Shown one piece after another: positions 11,822 to 20,914 of a stretch of 64,000 nucleotides of DNA. The translations under genes and the position numbers were made by a program. The notes under the pieces are model-generated. The model saw nothing but the letters and a program-made list of their open reading frames with translations, was not told the origin of the DNA and searched no databases. Source of the DNA: Blattamonas nauphoetae (Eukaryota; Preaxostyla; Oxymonadida); assembly GCA_033064195.1 (NCBI GenBank), contig JARBJD010000005.1, positions 372,001 through 436,000 of the forward strand. The letters are read 5' to 3'. Position 1 is the stretch's first letter; the number at the start of each line of letters is the position of its first letter.

Positions 11822-13300
11822 CTACAACCTGATTCGGGGCGTTTTGGACGGAACGATCACATCGTTTGTGCTCTTACCTCGCTCCCCTTCTTCCACTTTT
11901 TCCTCTTCATCTTCTTGAATCACAACTTCTTTGCCGTTTTCTTGTTCGATTTCGTCTTTTTCGCCTGATTCTTTCTTTGTGGCTTCGGATTTTGATTCGA
12001 TGTCTGTTTCACGCACCGATCCTTCTTCTCCACCTTCTGTCTCCCTAAAATGCTCTTTCTTCACAATTTCGTCGTCATTGTCATTTGTTTCCGAGTGATG
12101 CTCTGGTTCCTTGTCCGGCTGAGAATCGAAGCTGTTTCCTTCCTCCTTTCCATATTCTTGTTGGTCTTCAAACACTTCCTCCTGTCCATCTTGTTCTTCA
12201 GGTTTGTTTCTTCTAGGAAATCCAATTTTTCTGCTGAAGAGCGTGATTTCCGAGATTCGGAGTTTGATCTTTTTGATGTCCGATTGGACTTCGAACTCCG
12301 CGACGATTAGTCTGCTTTGACAGTCTCCAGTGACTTGACTGAATAGATGCTGCTTTCTTCTTTTTCGGCTTCTAATTCTGTCCCTTCCGCTTGTTCATCG
12401 TCTTCAAATTGATCGTCGGCTTCTGCTTGTTCATCCGCTGCTTTGCAAACTCCTCATCAAATTCATAGTTTAGCTCATTTTCTTCCATCTCGTTTTCTTC
12501 ATCGTTTGATTCTTTTTTGCGCTGGTGCACCAAACGAGTGCGTTTTGACTTCATCTTCGATTTCTTCGTCTTTAACTTGGTGTTATTTGACATCTTCCAG
12601 TTCATCAGCTTTTCAATCATCTTTCTCCTGCAAATATTCATGTTTCGATTCAGCTTGCTTCTTTTCAGGACCTGTCGCGTCAGGATCCTCATCGTCGAGA
12701 TGGTTGTTTTCGACAACTTCATCATTCTTGGTTTCTTCCCCTGGGGTATTCTGTTAAGAACCGAGATCTTCGTCCATTTCTTCTTACTGTTCCTCTGCAT
12801 CTCTGTCTTCACGTTCTGATTGCACAATTTCTTGTAGGTTGCGATCGGCATCTCCATTGTCTTGTTCACACTCATCTTCAGCTGCCTCTTCCTGTTTGTC
12901 TTCAACATTGTCGTTTTCTTCATCTTTTTCCATTTCGCCAGTTTGTTCATGTTCGTTTTCTTCAACTTTCTCATTCTCTCCCATGCTTCGTGTTCCGTCC
13001 TCCTCGTTTTCTGCTTGTTCATATTCTCCTTCGATGTCCTCATTAACCTCAATTTTTGGTCTTCATCCCCTTCCCTTTTGCTTCCTTCGCTTCGTCGCCT
13101 TTCTATGTTGTTCTCACAATGTCGAACTGTTTTCGCTATTTTTGACGTTCTGCATCAATTCTTTTTCTTTTCTGCAAGGAGAAATTCTCAGTTGTGAGCT
13201 GATTCGATGTCTGGGTGACCACCGTCCGTCGAGGTTGTCGATTGGAGATGGAACTGACCTTTCAGACGGGACATAGTGGAGGGTGGGCTCGGATATCAAG
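11822..13300 (-). pseudogene. Acidic/lysine-rich low-complexity stretch, frames not resolvable
   Basis: The minus strand is strongly GA-rich, and all frames give Glu/Lys/Asp-rich translations. The most protein-like are 11822-12175 (EEDEKVEEGERG-style) and 12784-12984 (EKDEENDNVEDKQEEAAEDE), which lie in different frames. This may be a degenerate acidic coding region upstream of the WDR48-like fragment, or simple-sequence DNA that only looks coding. Nothing specific is recognised. From 13301 to 13456 I see nothing. Confidence 0.3.
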
Positions 13301-13520
13301 GAAGGTGAACTTGAATATCAGGGAAGAGAAGTGAAACGATCAAATGGAATGCATACTTCCGGCTGGGCAGTGGAAAATGAAATGGTGGCGGTGTAGAGAA
13401 GACGGAGAGTCGGAAGGGCTACCTGTTCGTGAATCCGACGACAAAGTTCCGGACGAATGTCTGGAGGCCATCTCAATTTAAAGTTGGTTTTCTCGAGTAC
13501 CGTTGGTATTCTAAGCTGCA

Positions 13521-13577
13521 GTTGGTTTTCTGAACGACCGTTGGTTTTCTGAACGACCGTTGGTTTTCTGAATGACC
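13521..13577 (+). repeat. Three 19-bp tandem repeats in the left Z arm
   Basis: The unit is GTTGGTTTTCTGAACGACC at 13521-13539, 13540-13558 and 13559-13577, the last with one change. Partial related units flank it on both sides. Confidence 0.9.
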
Positions 13578-13646
13578 GTTGGAAATCTGCAAAAAAAGTT
13601 GGTTTTTTTAAACCATATCAGTGTGGATGTTTGATCAAAAAAAATT

Positions 13647-13726
13647 GTACAAATAGACGAGTTGGTAGATTCAGAGACTTCCGCTGTTGGGACCCAGGTT
13701 CGAATCCCGGGATCGTCAACTTTTTT
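13647..13726 (+). ncRNA. tRNA-like Pol III unit in the left Z arm
   Basis: An A-box-like TAGACGAGTTGG lies at 13654-13665. A canonical B box, GGTTCGAATCC, follows at 13697-13707, and a T6 Pol III terminator at 13721-13726 starts a few bases after GATCGTC. Spacing is that of a tRNA of about 72 nt. The acceptor stem does not pair in the normal register (GTACAAA against GATCGTC). Pairing GACGA with TCGTC instead would leave only about 62 nt. I therefore call it tRNA-derived rather than a tRNA. The same unit is present in the right arm. Confidence 0.6.
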
Positions 13727-13950
13727 CTTCAATGGATTTTTCTGACATGATCATACACATTTTTGTGAAATTATAGCAGTATTCATGATCGGATGAGTAA
13801 TGTTCGACAATTGGATTGAATTTGCCTTTTTTTGAATCGGATCATCCCACTCTCTTAAACTCACCTCTTCTCTCCAATCAACTTATTGAGACTCTTCGAT
13901 AGTTCAGGATGCACCATACAACAGCAATCAACACCTGGATGCGAAGCGCT

Positions 13951-16900
13951 TGTTAATTTCCGTGAATTAGAAGTACTAACTGTCTTCGATTCCATCATCA
14001 TTTCCAGTTCAGCTCCCAACAGAGCTTGAATCGATCTTGATCGCGATCTTGCGTACTTATATCGTTGTTACTTCAATCGTAATACTACAACTGTTGGTGG
14101 AGGAGCAATGCATCTTCATTCACCATCAGTCATCCACATCGAAGATGGTGGCTTCAGAAGCAATTCAGCTCCAAAAAACCTACCAACAAAAGATAAACGT
14201 GCTCAATGAAGTGGAATTGACATATTTTAACAGCTTATATCACGAATTCAACAAACTCAGAAGTAAACATGGTCGACTGCAATTCCACGCCCATCTCTCC
14301 AAAAAGTGGACATTCCAACAATCCATCGGCAAATGGTGTTTCTGCAAATGAATCGTCACTTCTTCCTAATTTTGATACTGAATCTGTCCAAACACTCACA
14401 TCTTCTCTGTTCTTCGCCGAAAGTACTGCTCTAATAAAGCTTCTTAGGAATGCTCGAACATCCGAAGAGTTTCCACTCCTTTGTTGAAACTGAGCATCTC
14501 GGTGGAGCTGGTGGTGAAGAGAAGAATGATACCCCAAACACGCCAAACTCCGCCACTCCTGCCTGTTGAAGGAAAATCTCATTGTTCAATCTACATTGAG
14601 TGCGACAATCTTGGTTTTGATGACACTCATTGCGTCCTGTTCGTCAGCTGGGAAGGCAGGTACGTTGACATTCTCGGCCAGTCCGACGCGCGTTCAATGA
14701 GCTCTGCACCTCTCATCCCTCTCCAAACGACTGAAAACTGCCACTAATGTTCACATTTTCATTTTCCTTCGAAACTCTCCCCACCTTCAGTCGCTCCGGC
14801 AGTCATACTCAGATCTCGCAGAAATTTGACACTTATTGCGAAAGTTTTGCAAACTTCAGTCAGCATGGACACATTTGAAACGAACGAAAGCTATCTACAG
14901 AATATGGCATACCCATTTATCTTCTCTGCGCATAAATTGATGCTCAACAAGTTCTGCACAGATTTTGTTGATGTCAGCACAAAATTTTAATATATCGAAG
15001 CCTCTCCCAAACTTTCCGACCTCCCACGTTCCACAACCCATCTACTTCTTCTTTTGGGATTGTTCCGCCAGGCTTTCACCCTCACATCACATCGACCACC
15101 TTGATCACCCTCCGTGGTCTCTTCATTACCCAATAGAGATCTCTCCCTTTTCCTTCACCCGTCTATCGTATACTTTCCACTCTGGGCTCGAAAATTCCCT
15201 CAGAACACGAATTCCACGCTAAGTCGACACAAATGTTCATTGACTACCGCCCCACAGTGGAAAGACTGAAGTCGCCCTCTCTTCATCCCCTCTCGCTGCC
15301 CTTGCTTCCAAGGACGACACCCTTTGAACGTTTTAATTCTCTCTGTTGGTGAGACAATGGAAGCTAACGATCATAAGCTCGATCATCCCGAACCGACCCT
15401 TCCGCCATCACTCCAACTCGACGACGAGCTGAAAGAAGAACCAACACACTAATTGTCGTGCTTCTCACAGCTTCGTTCATATCATTCGTCGTCTTCACTC
15501 GTCTCTCCTCCGGTCAACAACCAACTCATGTTCTCCATTCCTCGTACCATCCCGACATCTCACTCGACCAGATCACAACCTGTGTCTCCAGCCTCGCCTG
15601 AACAATCAATCTTCTTGATCAGCTTTCCACGAAGATTTCAGAATTGGGTCTCGTCCACTTCCTCCACCTCGTCCCCCCATTTCTCTATTTCCTCTTCCAT
15701 CTGCAACCAACCTCCTCTTCTCCATCCTTCCACTCAACGACGAGATGCTGATGAGCGGAAGGTCGAGTGGAATGAAGGAGATGGGAGAGAGAAGAAGAAC
15801 AGGCTTGTAAGGAATGAAAGAGTCGACAGAGCTCAGATTGGACAATTGTAGTCTGTACACTCCAAGACCACGTCCATGAACTCGAAAATGGTGTGAGAAG
15901 AAGATGAGGAGAGTGGTGAGGATGGGAGTAGAGAGGGGGAGAGTGGTGGAAGGGATGGTTGGGGTGTTGGGAGTGTTGGAGGAGGAAGTGATGAGAGGAA
16001 GGAGGGATGAAGATGAGAACGACTCGCTGGATGAGTATCAAACAAGTGAAGAGAACGAATGGCTGAAACAAGAATCTAAACGGTTGAACGAGCAAAACAA
16101 CAACTCGAAGCCTAAAAATGCACTGGAAGAAGAGCGAAGAAGAGGAGCAAAGAACGAATGGGACATTCCTGGTGAAGAAGAAGCGGAAACAGGAGGATTG
16201 GCGAAGAGGGAGGAAGAAGAGAGGACGAGCTCACAATGTCCACACTCACTATTGTCTCTTCTGTGGAAGGTTGGACAATGCCAGACGATGCAGGCGACAC
16301 TGTCAGCTTGAAATGTTGTGCATCAAGTTTCGCGAGCCTGTCGAGTGTTGGGAGTGTGTTGGAGAAAGATCAGCAGATTGTGGCTGCGTGTGAAGGGGGA
16401 GAGGAGAATCTTTCTTCCGCCAGGTCAGATGGGGGAAGAAGAAGAGAAGGAGTGGGCGAAAAGGGAGGGTATGAGACAGAGGGGAACATTCTTGTTGTCA
16501 CGTGACAGTTTCACTGTTGCGTCGGAAGACGACAATCAATTTGGGGAGTTTGCTCAACCAAGCGCGTCGTGTCCAACTCACACACACCCCACAATCCCTT
16601 CTGGATTCACCACAATCACACTCACCAAACAGATGAACAGAACAGAAGATTTGGCAGCGCTGTTCCTGGAACCCAGCGGACTCACAGCCTCATAACTGAC
16701 CTCTTTGCTGCCACGAACATCAATGTGTATGGATGATCTGGCATCCTCCAAACTGATCGTCGTTCTTCCATCGACCCTGTCATCCGCGTCTGTCGGAACT
16801 CTGCCCTCCCGTCCAGCCTCGTCAACATCATCCCATCATCAGAGAATGCTCGTTCTCCACGTGATCCTCCACACATGACGGCAGAGGGATCTCGATTTCG

Positions 16901-17269
16901 TGTCCATCCAAATTCCCACCTTCAAGTCTTGTCACCGACTCAAAATTCGATTCAATCTGTCAGTGTTCAAGCGGACAATCTGGATAATGGATTTTCATCT
17001 CCGCCTTCGACTACTCATCACTCCTCATCTCACACTCGATGTCAAGGAAGTCTGTCAAAAATGTCAGCTTCAGGCCTATTTTTGATGTGACAGTCACCGC
17101 CTGCACATACACATCCTGCTCAACAACCTCCGATACAACTTTTGGCGTCCTCTCCATATCGCACTCTGTCAGACACAGTTCATCCTCACTGGAACAGCAG
17201 CCATCACAACATGCACGTCACAGTCAATGTGATTAGCCGACGTACTCCACTTTGCGAGAACTCGGACCG
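13951..17269 (+). other. Interior of element Z upstream of the phosphatase-like gene; degenerate open stretches
   Basis: Plus-strand open pieces exist, but I cannot join them into a gene. An ATG at 14269 opens a 72-codon frame (SVQTLTSSLFFAESTALIKL) ending at 14487, with another frame continuing with a Gly/Asn/Thr-rich piece. Further pieces at 16236-16505 (DAGDTVSLKCCASSF), 16318-16695 and 16900-17085 are unassigned. These may be exons of captured host sequence or relics. The minus frames at 15600-16095 are Pro/Ser shadows. Confidence 0.25.
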
Positions 17270-18922
17270 ATGATGGTTCCTCCATCTCCACCCACGCCTG
17301 TGTCTAAGCTGATGCCTCAATTGTTTTTGGGGAATGAGGATACCACTTCTTCGATTGCTGTTCGTTTTCTTCTCGCCGTCATTCTCCTCGTTCGCAAGTT
17401 TCTGAACACTCAACGAATCACTCATGTGGTGATCTGTGGAACTGGAACGACATCTGGTTCGAATGTTTGGAGTGTGAATAACGTGTCGATACTGTCTCTG
17501 CCGATGTCTGAGTTAGATCCTTCGACATTCTTGGCATCGCCAGCGAAACATGTGAGCCGTGTGTGCAGCTTTCTTGACAAAGCACTTGATGGTGACGGGG
17601 TGATCCTGGTTCATTCACCTCAAGGGCACAACCGCGCGATGCTGATTGTATCGATTTTTCTGATTCACCACTACAGTTGGTGAGTGGAGCATGCGATGGA
17701 AGTGACGTCGCTGAGCCGGCGGACTCGGATGAAGCGATCGTTCGTTTCGGGGTTGAGGAAGCAAGCTGGAGTGATTAGTCGTCTTGTACGAACGCCTCGT
17801 CTTTTGCAGGAATCGTTCACTCTTCACAAAACGTCGTTCAACCAGGCAGTGCGACTGACTCAGTCTGCGCCGAGTGTGCGTACTGCTCCGAAAGTGAAGC
17901 TCCCCAGCTCACTGGCGCCGTGTGTTGTGAAACCGAAATCGAGCTTGTTGACGAAACGACCGCAGACGAGTGAACCGACAAGCGGGACGGAGCCTGCGGG
18001 ATCGATTCTGCAGTCGGGCGATGCGAGGAGACACCGAATGCCGCTGAAGTTGGCGAAAACGAGCCAGCTTCTTTCGCGTGTCGCCCACCCGCTGACCAGC
18101 GCTTGCTGAAGCTACACTCCACTCGGATTGGACGTGCCGCAGATTAATGTTCAGAATGTGCCGGCACAATTCTTGGGGCACCCGACGATTCTGGAATTGA
18201 TGGAAGCTAGAAGCCGAAACTGTCAGCTCTTCGGACAATCGAACAAAACGCCCTCCGACGGCAAGGATCGGCCGGGCACCGCTCCGAAATCGTCGGCAGA
18301 ACCACTTCGCAGTCCTGCGACGAGTTTGGACCGAAATACGCCATCGCCGAACACACGCGCCAAATCAGACTCGACCACTCCCGAACGGCATGCCCGGCCG
18401 CCCACACTCACACAAGTCTCGTCCGCAGCGTCACTGGATTCGCTGGCCTCCTCCTCGCGAATTGATTCGCCGACGTGCGCAACGAGCGAAGAAAGCGAGT
18501 CGGTGATTGAACTGAACCCCACCCCGCTCTCACTGCGCACCGACCAGCACTTCCTGCCGCTCTTCTCGCCCCCACCGCACACCCCTCCGTCGGCAGCGGA
18601 CTACAACACAGACCGCTCTCGCCCCTCGTCGCCCACACTCACAAACCCCCTTTCGCCTCCGAAGGACCACGCGAACTTGAACGAACCGCCGAGTCCTGTT
18701 CTTGTGACGATGCTCCGGTTCTCGCGCGGGAATGGGATGCACTCGCCGCAACACTCGAAGCCAGCCCCAAAGTTGGTCTCGCTCCCCACAACCCCTCCCA
18801 CACCCTCCCCCTCTTCCCCAAAATACGGCAGTGTGCATTCTGCGAGTGTGAAGAAGAGAACACCGACAACACCAGTCGCGAAGGGGAAGGCTGTGGCTGC
18901 GATGAAGAAGCACCATTTCTGA
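17270..18922 (+). CDS. Dual-specificity phosphatase-like pseudophosphatase (STYX type) with Ser/Pro-rich tail
   Basis: The ATG at 17270 (MMVPPSPPTP) precedes a DSP fold: LMPQLFLGNED, RITHVVICG, then VHSPQGHNRAM. In active enzymes the P-loop reads HCxxGxxR. Here the nucleophile Cys is Ser (codon 17615-17617) while His, Gly and Arg remain, as in STYX-like pseudophosphatases that bind but do not cleave phosphopeptides. Candidate introns that restore the expected spacing and frame are 17360-17398, 17680-17715 and 18080-18142. The last two remove in-frame TGA codons at 17681-17683 and 18107-18109. After the domain comes a long Ser/Thr/Pro-rich tail (SPSSPKYGSVH, KKHHF) ending in TGA. The gene lies wholly inside element Z. 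The splice model is inferred. Confidence 0.6.
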
Positions 18923-19490
18923 TTGTTTCTCCGATCGGATTGGGTGGATCTGCCGTCGTGGCCCGTTCCCTTTCTTTTGGTTCGTGTCCCATCCTCTTTC
19001 TTCCTCCGCGTTCTGTTCTGCTTCGAAGCTCGTCATTATTTGGCTGTCCTGTTCTGCGCTGAATCTCGCTGTCGCTTTCTGTTCTGGCAGTGTCTTGCTC
19101 TGTGCGTCCTGCCCGTTCTTGCCTGTACATGAGACGTTAGAGATTCGGGGGAGGGGATCTGAGGCTATTATCGTTTTACCCATTCTTTGCCAGTTTCTGA
19201 GCCTATTTTCGCGAATATTTTGTTTTCTTGATTGCTTGTGACATGCACTGAATGAATTGAAGACGTGATATTGTCTTGTTTCCGAAATATTGGTTGGTGA
19301 AGTGTTCAAAAACAAACTGGATTTGTGCAGCACAGGAGTTGGGGATGACCTACTATCTGGTTCCAGAAAACAATGAAATCCATATCATATGAATCGAGTG
19401 CGTTTCAACCGTCCAACCAATCTGCAGATGGCAGTAGAGAATGAGGAGAATTGGATGGCTTCAGTATTCTTGATCTCCGCTTCAAACTTC
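18923..19490. other. Non-coding 3' part of element Z interior
   Basis: No supported gene. The plus-strand frames here are Cys/Leu/Phe-rich and look like chance. Confidence 0.4.
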
Positions 19491-19990
19491 AGCGCTTCGC
19501 ATCCAGGTGTTGATTGCTGTTGTATGGTGCATCCTGAACTATCGAAGAGTCTCAATAAGTTGATTGGAGAGAAGAGGTGAGTTTAAGAGAGTGGGATGAT
19601 CCGATTCAAAAAGGCAAATTCAATCCAATTGTCGAACATTACTCATCCGATCATGAATACTGCTATAATTTCACAAAATGTGTATGATCATGTCAGAAAA
19701 ATCCATTGAAGAAAAAGTTGACGATCCCGGGATTCGAACCTGGGTCCCAACAGCGGAAGTCTCTGAATCTACCAACTCGTCTATTTGTACAATTTTTTTT
19801 TATCAAACATCCACACTGATATGGTTTAAAAAAACCAACTTTTTTTGCAGATTTCCAACGGTCATTCAGAAAACCAACGGTCGTTCAGAAAACCAACGGT
19901 CGTTCAGAAAACCAACGGTCGTTCAGAAAACCAACTGCAGCTTAGAATACCAACGGTACTCGAGAAAACCAACTTCAAATTGAGGCAGCC
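19491..19990 (-). repeat. Right arm of element Z
   Basis: This is the reverse complement of 13466-13950. It includes four copies of the 19-bp unit (19860-19935) against three in the left arm. It also contains a short HEAT-family-like open stretch (SHPGVDCCCMVHPEL) followed by a donor-like GTGAGT at about 19577. Confidence 0.9.
19712..19790 (-). ncRNA. tRNA-like Pol III unit in the right Z arm
   Basis: On the minus strand the A-box-like element is at 19772-19783, the B box GGTTCGAATCC at 19730-19740, and a T5 run at 19712-19716. The sequence is the same as in the left arm, so the two units point toward the interior of Z from both ends. Confidence 0.6.
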
Positions 19991-20283
19991 ATGTCTGGAA
20001 GGGTCTCGAATTGAAAGAACCTTTAATTGGATGGAACTGAACGAGATCAACCCAGGATCTCTTCATCAACTTTGGACCCCGATTGGAGGAATGTCATAAA
20101 GGAAGAAGTAAATCCAAAAAATAGGAAGTGATGTGGATATTTAGGTATTTGTTGAATAAAAAGTGGTCAAGAATCGAAATGAACCAGAAAAAGACGGATC
20201 TGCGTGTAGACCTGCAGATCTGCGCCTAGACGGATCTGTAGATCTGCGTCTAGACTTTTCTAGATCTGAGTCTAGACCTACCC

Positions 20284-20664
20284 AGGAGGGGAGAGTCGAA
20301 GTGAGGGAGGAATGCTGAGCCAATGAAGAGACACAACAACACTCCCAACATCTCTCAACAGACTCAATTCATTTTCATCCGGTTTCGAGTCGAATGGAAC
20401 CAACAACTTGAACACTTCTGCGAGAGACGAGCAAGCACCGAAGGGAGCCACACTTCCACAGAAATTTCGAACACAATACAGAAATCGGATCCAAATCACC
20501 TTGGAGGCTCTGAGGAGGCGATCAGAGGAGCAGGGAAGTTGGAGAAGGCGAGGAGGAGGGAAATAGCAGAACAGGTTGGACAATTCATGGAATGGAATAT
20601 GTTGGTCAGAAATCATCGCATCAATTTGCATTAGTTGGACATTGTTCGTTTCTTGGAGGACCAC
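20284..20664 (-). pseudogene. HEAT-like family gene, upstream side, separated by element X-2
   Basis: The minus-strand frame reads LFCYFPPPRLLQL, WIRFLYCVRNFCGS and FDSKPDENELSLLRDV, then runs into the X-2 target duplication at 20284-20292. Its continuation is at 10470 downward. The initial ATG is not certain: the frame opens with a GTG at 20664, and upstream exons may exist. Confidence 0.5.
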
Positions 20665-20914
20665 TCAGATGCATCCGATATTGCGTTATTCTGAAAAATG
20701 CAATTGGAAAAGAATATGACCAAAATGGGGTGTTTTATGGAATGAGAACCCATACTTCATTGGTTCTGGATATCTCTCTTAACAAACGGACCAATAGATT
20801 CACAGATGATTTCCAAACCGTCTGTTGTGAATGTGGATCTCTCAGTGAGTGCTTTGAACTGTCCATCCAGTTGGAATCTGGTTCGTTGAATTCGTGATTC
20901 ATCTCTCTCGTTCT
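20640..20914 (+). other. Open stretch upstream of HEAT-like gene, unassigned
   Basis: A plus-strand frame (LRCIRYCVILKNAIGKEY, GMRTHTSLVLDIS, CCECGSLSECFELS) runs to TGA at 20895-20897. It may be an earlier exon of the HEAT-like gene or part of a separate relic. I do not recognise it. Confidence 0.25.

Larger units (their letters stand above)
13466..13950 (+). repeat. Left arm of element Z
   Basis: This is the inverted partner of 19491-19990. The arms differ by a few substitutions, by homopolymer lengths, and by the number of 19-bp tandem units (three here, four in the right arm). The inner edge is sharp, ending after GCGAAGCGCT at 13941-13950. Confidence 0.9.
13466..19990. mobile_element. 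Family Z TIR element with arms of about 485-500 bp, nested in X-2
   Basis: The arms 13466-13950 and 19491-19990 are near-identical inverted copies. The outer ends read GGCCATCTCAATTTAAAG (left) and GGCTGCCTCAATTTGAAG (right, reverse complement). A perfect 9-bp target duplication ATGTCTGGA lies at 13457-13465 and 19991-19999. Each arm carries a tRNA-like unit followed by a T-run, and a run of 19-bp tandem repeats. Both the arm length and the 9-bp duplication fit a Mutator-like element with long TIRs. The interior holds a dual-specificity-phosphatase-like gene on the plus strand. No transposase is seen. Because it lies inside X-2, it inserted later. Confidence 0.9.
10480..20283. mobile_element. 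Family X TIR element, copy 2, carrying genes and a nested Z element
   Basis: The termini (about 10480-10567 and 20194-20283, inverted) are the same family as X-1, starting GGGTAGGTCTAG. A perfect 9-bp duplication AGGAGGGGA flanks it at 10471-10479 and 20284-20292. Without element Z and one copy of Z's target duplication it would be about 3.3 kb, close to the 3.5 kb of X-1. The cargo on the minus strand is a WDR48-like fragment and an acidic, low-complexity stretch. From 10570 to 10876 I see only subterminal element sequence. From 20000 to 20193 there is subterminal sequence shared with the right end of X-1 (GATCAACCCAGGATC). No transposase is visible. The insertion splits a HEAT-like gene. 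Confidence 0.9.

Noticed and set aside
13521-13577. CRISPR-like array of 19-bp repeats
   Set aside because: The units are directly adjacent with no spacers and lie in a transposon arm of a eukaryote.
13654-13720. A functional tRNA gene
   Set aside because: The acceptor stem does not pair in either register and a T-stem mismatch exists. Kept only as a tRNA-like unit.
15453-16095. Ser/Pro-rich frames on both strands inside Z
   Set aside because: Purine/pyrimidine-skewed DNA gives such frames by chance, and no start, splice or domain evidence supports them.
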